From assembly GCA_022781985.1 (NCBI GenBank), contig JALESH010000006.1, positions 1 to 38,757 on the forward strand: a stretch of DNA of 38,757 nt. The letters are read 5' to 3'. Each line of letters opens with the position of its first letter. Positions within the stretch are counted from its first letter, which is position 1. Source of the DNA: Lachnospiraceae bacterium. Its GTDB lineage: Bacteria; Bacillota; Clostridia; Lachnospirales; Lachnospiraceae. Shown piece by piece: positions 6,002 to 14,377 of this stretch. Under the pieces are notes generated by a model, which saw nothing but the letters and a program-made list of their open reading frames with translations, did not search any database and had not been told where the DNA came from. The translations under genes and the position numbers were made by a program.

Positions 6002-7165
6002 GTGGCAGGATACCGGAGAGGGGTTGGCATCATGCTTCTGGGGATGGCTGCAGCAGTATCAGGACTGGTTTTGGGGTGCGGGATGGGTTCGTCTGCTGCT
6101 GCAGGGGAGGCCCGGGCGGAAAAGGCTGCCGAGCAGGCACGGCAGGAAGCAGAGGCAGACAAAAACACAATGGCCAGGTATCAGGAATACCGGCAGCGTC
6201 TGGAAGGGATTGAATATAGGGAGGATATTGAGGCCGGAGGTTTCCGTATCGTGGAGGAGCAGGTGTTTCCGGTGACCATGCTGCAGTATGGGGAGGTGTC
6301 TGTGATGCCCGCCTTGGATGATGACTATGCCCGGCTGGCTCTGTTTTTTGTTTCGGCGGAGGGTCGGGTGGTCTGCAAAACCGATGAGCTGGAGGCTAAC
6401 AGCAGGAATCGGGGAGAACTGAAGCAGCCAAACCGGGGGATTGCTGCAGTTTCCTTTCAGGATCTGGACAGAGACGGGCGGATGGATATCGTACTGATCA
6501 CCACCTGCGTGAATTCTGCGGGAGACTATGCGGGCAGAGCCTATAAGGTGGGGGATGTGCTCTTTCAGAACAAGAGGGGAGATGGGTTTTACAGGGATTA
6601 CCGAATCTCTGATAAAATCAACCGGTTTAGCATGAATAAAAGCGTGGAATTTATTACTGCCTTTGTAAGGGGCGGGCAGTCGACAGAATTTTTATATACT
6701 GCAGCCACGCTGGAGGAGCTGTTGGAAAATGGCCTGCAGATCATCCAAGAGCAATGCTATTCCAGGGAATTTGAGAAGCTGGGAAAGCTGAAGGTGGTAC
6801 CCGGCACTTATCGGGTGGCGGATTATGATATTTTTCTGGTCTATCTGGTAAATGAACAGGGCTATATCGTGTCCAGCCTGCAGCCCATGGGTGATTTCGA
6901 TAACCTTTATGCTTTAAAGGGAATCAACTGCAGGGACATTGATGGGGACGGCCTGAAGGATATCGTGGTGCTGGCCAGATACAGCTATGAGGGCAGCGGG
7001 CATGAGTTGATCGTAAAGAGTGATTATGCTGTTTATTATCAGAGAACCGGGGGCTTTTCTGTGGACAGAGAGATAAAGGAAAGCTATCAGTGCAGGGAAG
7101 ACGACACCATGGAGGAACTGGTGGAAAGGGCCCGGGCTTATTGGGGGTGGAAGTCCGAAAAATGA
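6002..7165 (+). CDS. Lipoprotein with two VCBS/FG-GAP-like calcium loops
   Basis: I chose a GTG start because GGAGGG (5991-5996) lies five bases upstream and a signal peptide follows at once: two Arg, a hydrophobic stretch and the lipobox VLGC with Cys26. The mature 362 residues begin with an Ala/Glu-rich linker. The body carries two D-x-D-x-D-G-x-x-D loops (DLDRDGRMD near residue 154, DIDGDGLKD near 312) typical of VCBS/FG-GAP calcium-binding repeats. It is the first gene of an operon with a response regulator and kinase, overlapping the regulator by four bases (ATGA). An envelope sensor or partner of the kinase is likely by context; no enzyme motif is seen. Confidence 0.7.
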   Translation: MAGYRRGVGIMLLGMAAAVSGLVLGCGMGSSAAAGEARAEKAAEQARQEAEADKNTMARYQEYRQRLEGIEYREDIEAGGFRIVEEQVFPVTMLQYGEVSVMPALDDDYARLALFFVSAEGRVVCKTDELEANSRNRGELKQPNRGIAAVSFQDLDRDGRMDIVLITTCVNSAGDYAGRAYKVGDVLFQNKRGDGFYRDYRISDKINRFSMNKSVEFITAFVRGGQSTEFLYTAATLEELLENGLQIIQEQCYSREFEKLGKLKVVPGTYRVADYDIFLVYLVNEQGYIVSSLQPMGDFDNLYALKGINCRDIDGDGLKDIVVLARYSYEGSGHELIVKSDYAVYYQRTGGFSVDREIKESYQCREDDTMEELVERARAYWGWKSEK

Positions 7166-7818
7166 TAAAGATATTGATTGTAGATGACGAAAAACCGATC
7201 TGTGACCTGATCCACTTGAATCTGTCTGCAGCAGGCTATCACTGTACCTATGTGCAGGATGGGCTGGAGGCCATTGACAGAATCGAGTCGGAGGCCTTTG
7301 ATTTGATTTTGTTGGATATTATGCTTCCCGGTGCCGATGGGTATGACATTATGGAGTATATTCGGCCGCTGGGGATACCTGTAATCTTTATTACTGCAAG
7401 GCATGAAGTCAAGGATCGGGTCAGAGGCTTGAAGCTGGGAGCGGATGACTATCTGGTGAAGCCCTTTGATGTGGTGGAGCTGGTAGCCAGGGTAGAGGCT
7501 GTGCTGCGCCGGTACAGCAAGACGGAGCAGCAGCTGACTGCGGGAGACGTCATGGTGGATGTGGAGGCCCGCAGGGTGACAAAGGGCGGCAGGCCGGTGG
7601 TGCTGACAAACAAGGAGTTTGGGCTGCTGGTGCTGTTTATCAAAAATAAGAATGTGGCTTTGTTCCGGGAAACTCTGTATGAAAGGGTATGGGAGGGCGA
7701 GTATTACGGAGACAGCCGTACGCTGGACCTTCATGTACAGAGGCTGAGGAAGAAGCTGGGCTGGGAGCAGAGTCTGGTGGCAGTGTATAAGGTGGGCTAC
7801 CGCCTGGAGGTACCGTGA
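7162..7818 (+). CDS. OmpR/PhoB-family response regulator
   Basis: A 218-residue two-domain regulator. The receiver domain (1-115) has the acidic pair DDE at 8-10, phosphoacceptor Asp52 in LLLDIMLPG-type context, Thr78 and Lys100 (LVKPFD). The winged-helix output domain (about 125-218) ends in the usual RTLDLHVQRLRKKLG recognition helix and YKVGYRLEVP wing. It overlaps the upstream lipoprotein gene by four bases and the kinase gene by one, so the three are translationally coupled. A direct-repeat array of the kind bound by this family starts just after the operon (10093-10132). Confidence 0.93.
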   Translation: MIKILIVDDEKPICDLIHLNLSAAGYHCTYVQDGLEAIDRIESEAFDLILLDIMLPGADGYDIMEYIRPLGIPVIFITARHEVKDRVRGLKLGADDYLVKPFDVVELVARVEAVLRRYSKTEQQLTAGDVMVDVEARRVTKGGRPVVLTNKEFGLLVLFIKNKNVALFRETLYERVWEGEYYGDSRTLDLHVQRLRKKLGWEQSLVAVYKVGYRLEVP

Positions 7819-9239
7819 TGAGATTTTCGTTAAAGCTGCTGCTGTGGACAGTAATTATACTGGCTATGGCACTTGGGTTCAGCGGATTCTATTTCGTAAA
7901 TTATGTATTTGAAACCTCGTTGGACAGAGAGATCGGACAGACCCTGGATGAGAACAGCATCCTTGGATTTGCCTTCGAAACAGCGGCCCTTAATGTGCCT
8001 GCCAAATATGATGTACTGCAGGACAGCACGGTGGAGGAAATCGGGGCAAGCCTGGAGAAGGGCGGACAGGGTGCAGGCAGACTGCTGAGGATTTCGGATG
8101 AGGCAAAGAGCATGCTCTATGCCAGTGATGGCTTCGGGGCAGATGAGGCTCTGCTGGAACAGATAGATGAGAATACCAAGAGCTACCGTGTCATCTCCCA
8201 GGGAGAAAAATATTATGTGCAGACCGGGATAAGAGTGGATTCGCTGGACAGAATCCTTTATCTGGAGACCATGAGGGATGTTTCGGAGGTATTTAAGGAA
8301 AGGGCATTGGGATTCTCCCTGTACAGGAGGGTGACGGTGGCCATGCTGGTTCTGGGTACAGTTGTGATGCATTTTATTGCTTCCTGGCTGACGAAGCCCA
8401 TACGTCTGCTGACCAGGGGAACTCAGCGGATGGCAGAGGGGGAATATTCCTATCGGGCCAAAAGAATAAGCAATGATGAGCTGGGGCAGCTGACCACGGA
8501 TTTTAACCATATGGCGGCTGCTCTGGAGGGCAATATCAGCAGGCTGGAGGAGGAGCTGGAGGCCAGGGAGGAGTTCGTGGCGGCCTTTGCCCATGAGCTG
8601 AAGACACCCCTGACAGCTATTATCGGCTATGCAGATATGCTGCGCTCTCACAAGCTGGATGAGGAAAAGAGCTTTATGTCGGCCAATTATATCTATACCG
8701 AGGGTAAGCGGCTGGAGGCTATGTCCTTTCGTCTTCTGGAGATCATCGTCACGGGAAGGAATGAGGTGGAGTTCCAGCAGGCTTCGGCAGAGTCCTTCTT
8801 TCTCTATCTCCAGGATATGTTCGGAGGCTGTGGAGAGATGGAGTTTTCTTATGAGTATGAGGCCGGAATGGTACGGGCGGAAGTGAATCTGATCAAGACC
8901 GTCCTAGTGAATCTGGTGGATAATGCCTGCAAGGCCTCAGAGCCGGGCGACAGAATAGAGCTTCGGGGAGAAGCTTTGAAGGGAGGATATCGCTTTGCCG
9001 TAAGGGATCATGGCGTGGGAATTCCCGAGGAGGAGCAGAGGAAGATAGTGAAGGCCTTCTATATGGTGGATAAGTCCCGTGCCAGAAGCAGGAACGGCGC
9101 CGGCCTGGGGCTGGCTCTGTGTACCGAGATTCTGGCTCTTCACGGTAGCAGGCTGGAGATTGAAAGCACACCGGGGGCAGGCTCCTGCTTTGGATTTTTC
9201 CTGCCCGATCAGGGAGAGGAGGCGGCACATGAAGGATAG
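7818..9239 (+). CDS. Sensor histidine kinase, HAMP type
   Basis: A 473-residue kinase. Transmembrane helices at about 7-29 and 170-190 enclose an extracellular sensor of about 140 residues with no recognisable fold. HAMP is at 191-240. The HisKA box FAHELKTPLTAIIGY has phosphoacceptor His259. HATPase_c follows with the N box (LVNLVDNACKAS), G1 (DHGVGIPEEE) and G2 (GAGLGLALC). ATG 7818 is preferred over GTG 7815 because GGAGG lies seven bases upstream of it. The partner is the preceding response regulator. The stop overlaps the next gene by 11 bases. Confidence 0.93.
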   Translation: MRFSLKLLLWTVIILAMALGFSGFYFVNYVFETSLDREIGQTLDENSILGFAFETAALNVPAKYDVLQDSTVEEIGASLEKGGQGAGRLLRISDEAKSMLYASDGFGADEALLEQIDENTKSYRVISQGEKYYVQTGIRVDSLDRILYLETMRDVSEVFKERALGFSLYRRVTVAMLVLGTVVMHFIASWLTKPIRLLTRGTQRMAEGEYSYRAKRISNDELGQLTTDFNHMAAALEGNISRLEEELEAREEFVAAFAHELKTPLTAIIGYADMLRSHKLDEEKSFMSANYIYTEGKRLEAMSFRLLEIIVTGRNEVEFQQASAESFFLYLQDMFGGCGEMEFSYEYEAGMVRAEVNLIKTVLVNLVDNACKASEPGDRIELRGEALKGGYRFAVRDHGVGIPEEEQRKIVKAFYMVDKSRARSRNGAGLGLALCTEILALHGSRLEIESTPGAGSCFGFFLPDQGEEAAHEG

Positions 9240-10086
9240 ACGGAAGAATTTCATTTTCCAAAAAGGGAGTATTCGCTTTCTTTTTTTGCTTTTTGCGGTG
9301 CTGGTCATCGCGCTGTCCATATGGGGGCCTGAGAAGCTGGAGAGGTACAAGGACAGGGCCATATTGAATGAGATACATACGCGAGAGGCCGGAGAGGCCG
9401 GTGAAGGCTATCGCTATAGCCTGAACGGCAATGAACGGCTGTACATTCTTTCCCGTTGTCTGGGCAGCCAGATTCTGCCGGAAAGTGAGCAGAATGCGCT
9501 GACAAAAAGCGGAACGGAGGGAGTGGATTATCAGGAACTGGAGGGTGTCTATGCTTTTGTGGTCAACCACAGAGGGCCTTCGGGCAAGGAGATCACGGAT
9601 GAGGAAATCTATGAAATATGTAATCAGGGACTGGCGGATTTAAAGGGGCTGGGGATTTTGCCCGATGGGGTCAGGGCGGTGGAGGCAGCATCCTATGACG
9701 CTGTGCTCTACTCGGCCATCGATGTGCTGGAGCCCAGAAACAATGTAGGAGTCTGGAAGGTGAGCCTGTCAAATAGCCAGAGGAATGCTCACAAGGAAAA
9801 CCGGCTCATCGACGCTTATATTGATGCAGATGACGGAAGAATCTATGAATTCTATGTCAGGACTGCCCTGTCCTGGGAAGAGCTGGATGTGGATGGGATG
9901 GCGGCAGAGTGGAGCAGATATCTGGGACTCAGCAGTCCGGAGCCCTATGAATCGGTGAATCCCCTGCTGGAAACCACACCTTATTTTAAAAAATATGTGT
10001 TTCCGGGTATGGGGGATGAAAAAACCGTGGTTACGGTGGGTTTTTATGAAGGAATCAACGAATTGTTTTTAAAAATATCCAGATGA
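9229..10086 (+). CDS. Membrane-anchored extracytoplasmic protein of the kinase operon
   Basis: A 285-residue protein with a basic start and one hydrophobic segment (about 16-33), then an extracytoplasmic body with no cysteine motif or known catalytic pattern. The start at 9229 lies inside the kinase gene (11-base overlap, AGGAGG upstream), so it is translationally coupled. By position it could be an accessory modulator of the kinase, in the way YycH/YycI act on WalK, but I see no sequence match to those. I do not recognise the family. The frame and signal-anchor are clear; the function is not. Confidence 0.7.
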   Translation: MKDRRKNFIFQKGSIRFLFLLFAVLVIALSIWGPEKLERYKDRAILNEIHTREAGEAGEGYRYSLNGNERLYILSRCLGSQILPESEQNALTKSGTEGVDYQELEGVYAFVVNHRGPSGKEITDEEIYEICNQGLADLKGLGILPDGVRAVEAASYDAVLYSAIDVLEPRNNVGVWKVSLSNSQRNAHKENRLIDAYIDADDGRIYEFYVRTALSWEELDVDGMAAEWSRYLGLSSPEPYESVNPLLETTPYFKKYVFPGMGDEKTVVTVGFYEGINELFLKISR

Positions 10087-10092
10087 TTAAAA

Positions 10093-10153
10093 ATGATGCA
10101 ACTTTGATGCAAAAATGATGATATTTTGATGCTGCTCTTGTATAACCTATAGA
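10093..10153 (+). promoter_or_regulatory. Four 11-bp-spaced direct repeats plus promoter
   Basis: WTGATGM heptamers stand at 10093, 10104, 10115 and 10126, exactly 11 bp apart. The last overlaps the -35 hexamer TTGATG (10126-10131), followed after 16 bp by TATAGA (10148-10153). Tandem heptamers with 11-bp period ending at -35 are typical of OmpR/PhoB-family activation sites. The regulator encoded at 7162 is the obvious candidate; binding is inferred. Confidence 0.7.
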
Positions 10154-10199
10154 TTATGTAAGCAGGTCTATACAAGATTTTTTGAGAGGAGCATCAGAA

Positions 10200-11030
10200 A
10201 TGTACGAAGGAGTAGTATATTCTCCCGGATTTGGAAGGGGAAGAAAGAGGTGGAAAGAAAACAGGAAAATAAAAAATCATAGAAAACGAAAGGAAGCAGC
10301 CGGGAGGATATGGCTCCTGGCAGCAGTGGGAATCATAGGCGGCTCTATGTTTCTGGCCGGGAAGGCGTTGGCTGAAACCGGCCCGGCGCAGGAGAGAACC
10401 GGAGAGGCCGCTCAGCCTGTGGATGCTAAAGTAATGTATCTGACCTTTGACGATGGCCCTTATCCGGAAAGCACCGACAGGATTCTGGATATATTGAAGG
10501 AAAGAAATATCAAAGCAGCTTTTTTCGTTGTAGGAGAGAATGTGCGCAGGAACCCGGAGGTGGTCAGAAGGATTGCAGCAGAGGGTCATACCATAGGGAT
10601 TCACTGCAACAGCCATGATTACCATACTCTTTATCAGAGTACGGACAGCTATGTCCGGGACTTTGAGGAGGCATATGCTGCTGTAAAAGAGGTGACAGGG
10701 GTGGAGGCTGAGATTTTCCGTTTTCCGGGAGGGAGCATCAATGCCTATAATAAGTCGGTGAGTAAGAAAATAGCGGAGGAGATGACCCGCAGAGGGTTTG
10801 TCTATTTTGACTGGAATGCAAGCCTGGAGGATGCGGTAAGGGAGCCTCAGAAGGAAAAACTGATCGCCAATGCGCTGGAGACGCCCCTGGGCAGAAGGAA
10901 GGTAGTGATGCTGGCCCATGACACGGTAGATATGACGGCTGATTGCCTGGAGGAGATTCTGGATGGTCTGGCGGAATACAAAATGGAGCAGCTGACATCG
11001 GAGGTGTCCCCTATACAGTTCAGACAGTAA
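10200..11030 (+). CDS. Membrane-anchored polysaccharide deacetylase (NodB domain)
   Basis: A 276-residue protein with a very basic cytoplasmic tail, one membrane segment at about 37-57 and an extracytoplasmic NodB domain. The deacetylase motifs are intact: TFDDGP (Asp84, Asp85), zinc ligands H-C-N-S-H (His135, His139), RFPGG (Arg174), a DWNAS block and MLAHD (His240). The enzyme removes N-acetyl groups from a glycan, most likely peptidoglycan, a modification that lowers lysozyme sensitivity; the substrate is inferred. The ATG at 10200 lies eight to nine bases after GAGAGGAG. It follows the repeat-array promoter and precedes the amidase by 14 bp. Confidence 0.88.
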   Translation: MYEGVVYSPGFGRGRKRWKENRKIKNHRKRKEAAGRIWLLAAVGIIGGSMFLAGKALAETGPAQERTGEAAQPVDAKVMYLTFDDGPYPESTDRILDILKERNIKAAFFVVGENVRRNPEVVRRIAAEGHTIGIHCNSHDYHTLYQSTDSYVRDFEEAYAAVKEVTGVEAEIFRFPGGSINAYNKSVSKKIAEEMTRRGFVYFDWNASLEDAVREPQKEKLIANALETPLGRRKVVMLAHDTVDMTADCLEEILDGLAEYKMEQLTSEVSPIQFRQ

Positions 11031-11044
11031 GGGGATGGTATCAA

Positions 11045-11881
11045 ATGCATAGTATAAGGAGGTTTGGGAGTATCGGTATGTACAAAAGAGAGGGATATTC
11101 TTCAGGAAACAAAAAAAGCCAGAAAGAGAAGGGGAAAAAGATCCGGAGGCTGGCCGGCGCTGTTTTACTTTTGGCAGGTATGGGTGGACTGGTTTTGTTT
11201 GGCCCGCCGGACCTGGTCAGAAAAACCAGGGAGCAGGCCGTACAATCCGGGGCGGAGGCCGGGACTGAAGACATGGGACAGGCTGTGGAGGAAGAGCTGA
11301 CCGCAGTGCAGGCAGAGCAAAAGGTATCCATGATCGTGGTGGATCCGGGGCATGGGGGAGAGGATGGAGGCTCTGAGAGGGGCGGTGTATTGGAAAAGGA
11401 TGTGAACCTAGCGATTGCCCTGGCTCTGGAGGAGAGACTGCTGGATATGGGATATGAGGTGGCACTGGCACGAGAGGGAGACAGCTACAGGGTGAAAGAG
11501 GACAGGGTGAAAATGGCCAACGAGATCCAGGCAGATGTCTATGTCAGTATCCATCAGAATACCTATAAGGATAGGGGCGTGGAGGGGATCGAGATCTGGT
11601 ATGATGAACAGGATACGGACAGAGACAGTGAAAGCCTGGCCCGGCTGATCCATGAGGAAACGATCAGGCTGACCGGGGCAGTCAGGAGGGGGCTGAAGGA
11701 TGGTTCTGGCCTGCATGTGACAGGAAAGACAAAAATGCCGGCCTGCCTGATCGAGACGGGCTTTTTGTCCAATGCAGATGAGAGGGAAAAGCTGATTACA
11801 AGGGAGTATCAGGAGAAGATAGCGGAAGGGATTGCCAGGGGTATCCATCAGTATCTGTATACAAAAACACAGGAGGGTTAG
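11045..11881 (+). CDS. N-acetylmuramoyl-L-alanine amidase (Amidase_3)
   Basis: A zinc amidase that cuts the bond between N-acetylmuramic acid and the stem peptide. A basic N-terminus and one hydrophobic segment (about 35-52) anchor or export it. The catalytic domain (about 94-275) has DPGHGG (His103), Glu118, SIHQN (His170) and the catalytic CLIETGF (Glu237). No wall-binding repeats are attached. The start is open: ATG 11045 follows AAGGGG, while ATG 11078 lies 15 bases after a perfect AAGGAGG. It follows the deacetylase in the same transcript, so both wall-modifying enzymes should respond to the same promoter. Confidence 0.9.
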   Translation: MHSIRRFGSIGMYKREGYSSGNKKSQKEKGKKIRRLAGAVLLLAGMGGLVLFGPPDLVRKTREQAVQSGAEAGTEDMGQAVEEELTAVQAEQKVSMIVVDPGHGGEDGGSERGGVLEKDVNLAIALALEERLLDMGYEVALAREGDSYRVKEDRVKMANEIQADVYVSIHQNTYKDRGVEGIEIWYDEQDTDRDSESLARLIHEETIRLTGAVRRGLKDGSGLHVTGKTKMPACLIETGFLSNADEREKLITREYQEKIAEGIARGIHQYLYTKTQEG

Positions 11882-11884
11882 CCA

Positions 11885-11913
11885 TTGAAACTTTCTGTAA
11901 ATAATGCTACAAT
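11885..11913 (+). promoter_or_regulatory. Promoter of the EAL-domain gene
   Basis: TTGAAA (11885-11890) and TACAAT (11908-11913) are 17 bp apart, starting four bases after the amidase stop. Confidence 0.6.
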
Positions 11914-11976
11914 CAAACTATCTATAAGTATTTTTAAAGACACCGCCAAAGATTACGATGAGATGAGGATGATAGT

Positions 11977-13686
11977 ATGGATGAAAGCAGGAAGAAAATA
12001 ACCATGACTCAGTTTAAGGACATTATAAACATGTACAGTCCCTGTATGGACGATTTTCTTTACGTTTATAATGTGAGTGAGGACTATTATTTCATATCGC
12101 CCAGTTCGCTGGATCGTTTTATGATTCCGGCTAACCGTTTCCATCATGTCATGCAAAATCTGAAGAGTTTCGTGTTTCCGGAGGACTATCCGCTTCTGGT
12201 GGAAGATTTGCAGAAGGTTGCGAGGGGCGAAAAAAACTTTCATAATCTGCAGTACCGCTGGCTGGATAAAAACGGAAAGGCGGCCTGGATCGACTGCCGG
12301 GGAACCGTGCTCCATAATGAAGAGGGTAAGCCGGAATTTCTGATTGGATGCATCAATGAGATAGGAAAGAAGCCCAAGGCTGACAATGTCAGCGGGCTGC
12401 TGGGCGAGACCAGCCTTCATTATGAGATCGGACAGCACAATCATCAGAGGATGAAGGGCTTCCTGCTTCGGGTGGGAATCGATAATTTCAAGGAAATAAA
12501 CGAAAATAACAGTATGGATTACGGTGATATGATCCTGCGGAAGACAGCAGAGTGTATTTCCTCGGTGATTCTTCCGGGACAAAAGCTGTACCGGATCATA
12601 TCGGATGAATTTGTGGTTCTGGATACCACGGGCAGGACCGTAGAGGAGGCATTGCAGATATACCAGAAGATCCGCTGGAAAATAAGCCTTTTTATAGAAG
12701 AGAACTGCTATGAGGTATTTTATACTCTTTCCGGCGGAATCGTGAATTTTGACGATATTAAGCATCAGACCTATTATAACCTGATGATGCTATCGGAGTA
12801 TGCGCTCAATGAGGCGAAGGGGAATGGCAAGAACAGATGCCATGTTTATGCCCTGAAGGATTATCAGGCTTTCCTGCGCAGGAAGGAGCTGATTCAGATC
12901 GTCCGTCAGTCAGTGCTGAATGATTTTGAAGGCTTCGAGGCTTATTATCAGCCTATTGTAGACATCAGAGAAAACTGCTTATACAGTGCTGAGACCCTGC
13001 TGCGCTTCTATAAGGAGGAAATCGGAATGGTATCTCCGGCAGAGCTGATTCCCCTTCTGGAGGAGACCGGCCTGATCATCCCGGTAGGAAAATGGATTAT
13101 CCGTCAGGCCATGGAGCATTGCAGCCGGGTGCAGCAGGAGATACCGGATTTTAAGGTTTCAGTGAATCTGTCCTATATTCAGGTATTAAAAAGCAATGTG
13201 CTGGAGGAGATCCTGGCGGCAGAAAAGCAGTACAAGCTGAAGCCGGAGAGTATTATTATAGAGCTGACGGAGAGCGGCTTCCTGGAGGATAATGCTAATC
13301 TGGCCAATTTTTGCGAGGGATTAAAGGAGTATAATATGCCACTGGCACTGGATGATTTCGGAACGGGCTATTCCAATTTCCACTATCTCTGCAGCCTGAA
13401 CCCCGAGGTGATCAAGATAGACCGTTCCTTTACATTAAAGGCACTGAACAATGACCATGAGTACGTGCTGCTTAGGCATATGGTAGACATGGTACACAGT
13501 ATCGGACTGAGGATTTGTATAGAGGGCATTGAGACAGCATCGGAATTAAACAGAATACGTCAGATTAACCCGGATCTTATCCAGGGTTACTATTTCGGCA
13601 AACCCTGTCCTCCACAGCGGTTTATTGACACTATTGTAACTGAGTGGAGGAATCAGGATGGACAGGAGGAAAAAATGACTTCATAA
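11977..13686 (+). CDS. PAS-GGDEF(degenerate)-EAL cyclic-di-GMP phosphodiesterase
   Basis: A 569-residue cytoplasmic protein. A PAS-like domain occupies about 25-130. The GGDEF-type domain (140-290) has SDEF in place of GGDEF, so it should not make cyclic di-GMP. The EAL domain (305-560) keeps the catalytic set: Glu339 (AETLLRF), Asn397 (VNLS), Glu429 (ELTES), Asp459-Asp460 (LDDFGTG), Lys480 (IKID), Glu516 (IEGIE) and Gln536 (QGYYFGKP). It should therefore hydrolyse cyclic di-GMP, with the dead GGDEF domain possibly sensing GTP. It has its own promoter after the amidase gene. No diguanylate cyclase is present in this window. Confidence 0.9.
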   Translation: MDESRKKITMTQFKDIINMYSPCMDDFLYVYNVSEDYYFISPSSLDRFMIPANRFHHVMQNLKSFVFPEDYPLLVEDLQKVARGEKNFHNLQYRWLDKNGKAAWIDCRGTVLHNEEGKPEFLIGCINEIGKKPKADNVSGLLGETSLHYEIGQHNHQRMKGFLLRVGIDNFKEINENNSMDYGDMILRKTAECISSVILPGQKLYRIISDEFVVLDTTGRTVEEALQIYQKIRWKISLFIEENCYEVFYTLSGGIVNFDDIKHQTYYNLMMLSEYALNEAKGNGKNRCHVYALKDYQAFLRRKELIQIVRQSVLNDFEGFEAYYQPIVDIRENCLYSAETLLRFYKEEIGMVSPAELIPLLEETGLIIPVGKWIIRQAMEHCSRVQQEIPDFKVSVNLSYIQVLKSNVLEEILAAEKQYKLKPESIIIELTESGFLEDNANLANFCEGLKEYNMPLALDDFGTGYSNFHYLCSLNPEVIKIDRSFTLKALNNDHEYVLLRHMVDMVHSIGLRICIEGIETASELNRIRQINPDLIQGYYFGKPCPPQRFIDTIVTEWRNQDGQEEKMTS

Positions 13687-13760
13687 ATGGGTTCTCGAAT
13701 GGCTGAAAAACAGCAGGTACAGCTCTGTATATCCGTACGGAGAGTGTACATGGCTCCTAC

Positions 13761-14258
13761 TCAATGCATGGCTTCGGCCCGAATGATTCCGCAGCCGATT
13801 CTGCTGCCGGAATCTCCCGCGGGCTGGGTAGTGAAATCATCCCGTCCGGCATGGATGATAACAGAACGTCCGATAATCTCATCAATGGTAAAACGCTTGT
13901 CGTAAAAGGCTCCCCAGGCATAGCCCTGGCTGCCCAGCAGAGGGAGCAGATCCCCGGCATGCTTGGGGTGGAGGCTGTTTGTGGGATTGAAATGGCTGCC
14001 GGCACTCTGGAAATCATCATGGCATTCTCCGTTTGCATGGATATGCATGGCATAGAAGTCTGAGGAATTTTCTTCGGAAATATTGGGAAGTCCGAATACC
14101 TCAGCTTCTACAAGCACGCCCCCGTAGGGGGTGCTGTAGAATTTCACAAGGCCGCTGAGTGAGGCATGGCTGCTGCTGCCCTTGACCCAGGCCACAGCCT
14201 GAGGGGTGTTTTTTTCCAAAATGTTGACAAAGGTAAGGCGGGGGGTGAATTGGTACAT
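13761..14258 (-). CDS. sodC: Cu/Zn superoxide dismutase family protein
   Basis: A 165-residue protein with the Cu/Zn SOD pattern: HIH (His72, His74), Cys79, the bridging His in SHFNP (His89), HPKHAGDL (His97, His100, Asp103), IIHAGRDD (His136), and SRIGCGII with active-site Arg153 and the second disulfide cysteine, Cys156. All copper and zinc ligands appear present. There is no signal peptide, so it should be cytoplasmic, which is unusual because bacterial SodC is normally exported. The ATG at 14258 has AAAGGA upstream. It is divergent from the rubredoxin-flavoprotein gene, pointing to a shared oxidative-stress region. Confidence 0.88.
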   Translation of the reverse strand: MYQFTPRLTFVNILEKNTPQAVAWVKGSSSHASLSGLVKFYSTPYGGVLVEAEVFGLPNISEENSSDFYAMHIHANGECHDDFQSAGSHFNPTNSLHPKHAGDLLPLLGSQGYAWGAFYDKRFTIDEIIGRSVIIHAGRDDFTTQPAGDSGSRIGCGIIRAEAMH

Positions 14259-14312
14259 GGCAATCATCCTTTGCTTTTTTTTATTATTATATGGAAAGAG
14301 GTTCCTTGAGCA

Positions 14313-14341
14313 TTGAAAAACAAAAGGAATTGATATAAAAT
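14313..14341 (+). promoter_or_regulatory. Promoter of the Hrb-type gene
   Basis: TTGAAA (14313-14318) and TAAAAT (14336-14341) are 17 bp apart. On the opposite strand TATAAT (14291-14286) is a likely -10 for sodC with a weak -35, so the 119-bp gap carries divergent promoters. Confidence 0.55.
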
Positions 14342-14377
14342 ACATTTAATATTATACATTTGAGGAGGTAGAGAGAT

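Noticed and set aside
5359-6168. 269-codon minus-strand frame
   Set aside because: Antisense to the rubrerythrin fusion and lipoprotein genes, rich in Ser, Pro, Cys and His as expected of a shadow.
7830-8651. 273-codon minus-strand frame in the first kinase gene
   Set aside because: The plus strand encodes a full HAMP-HisKA-HATPase kinase.
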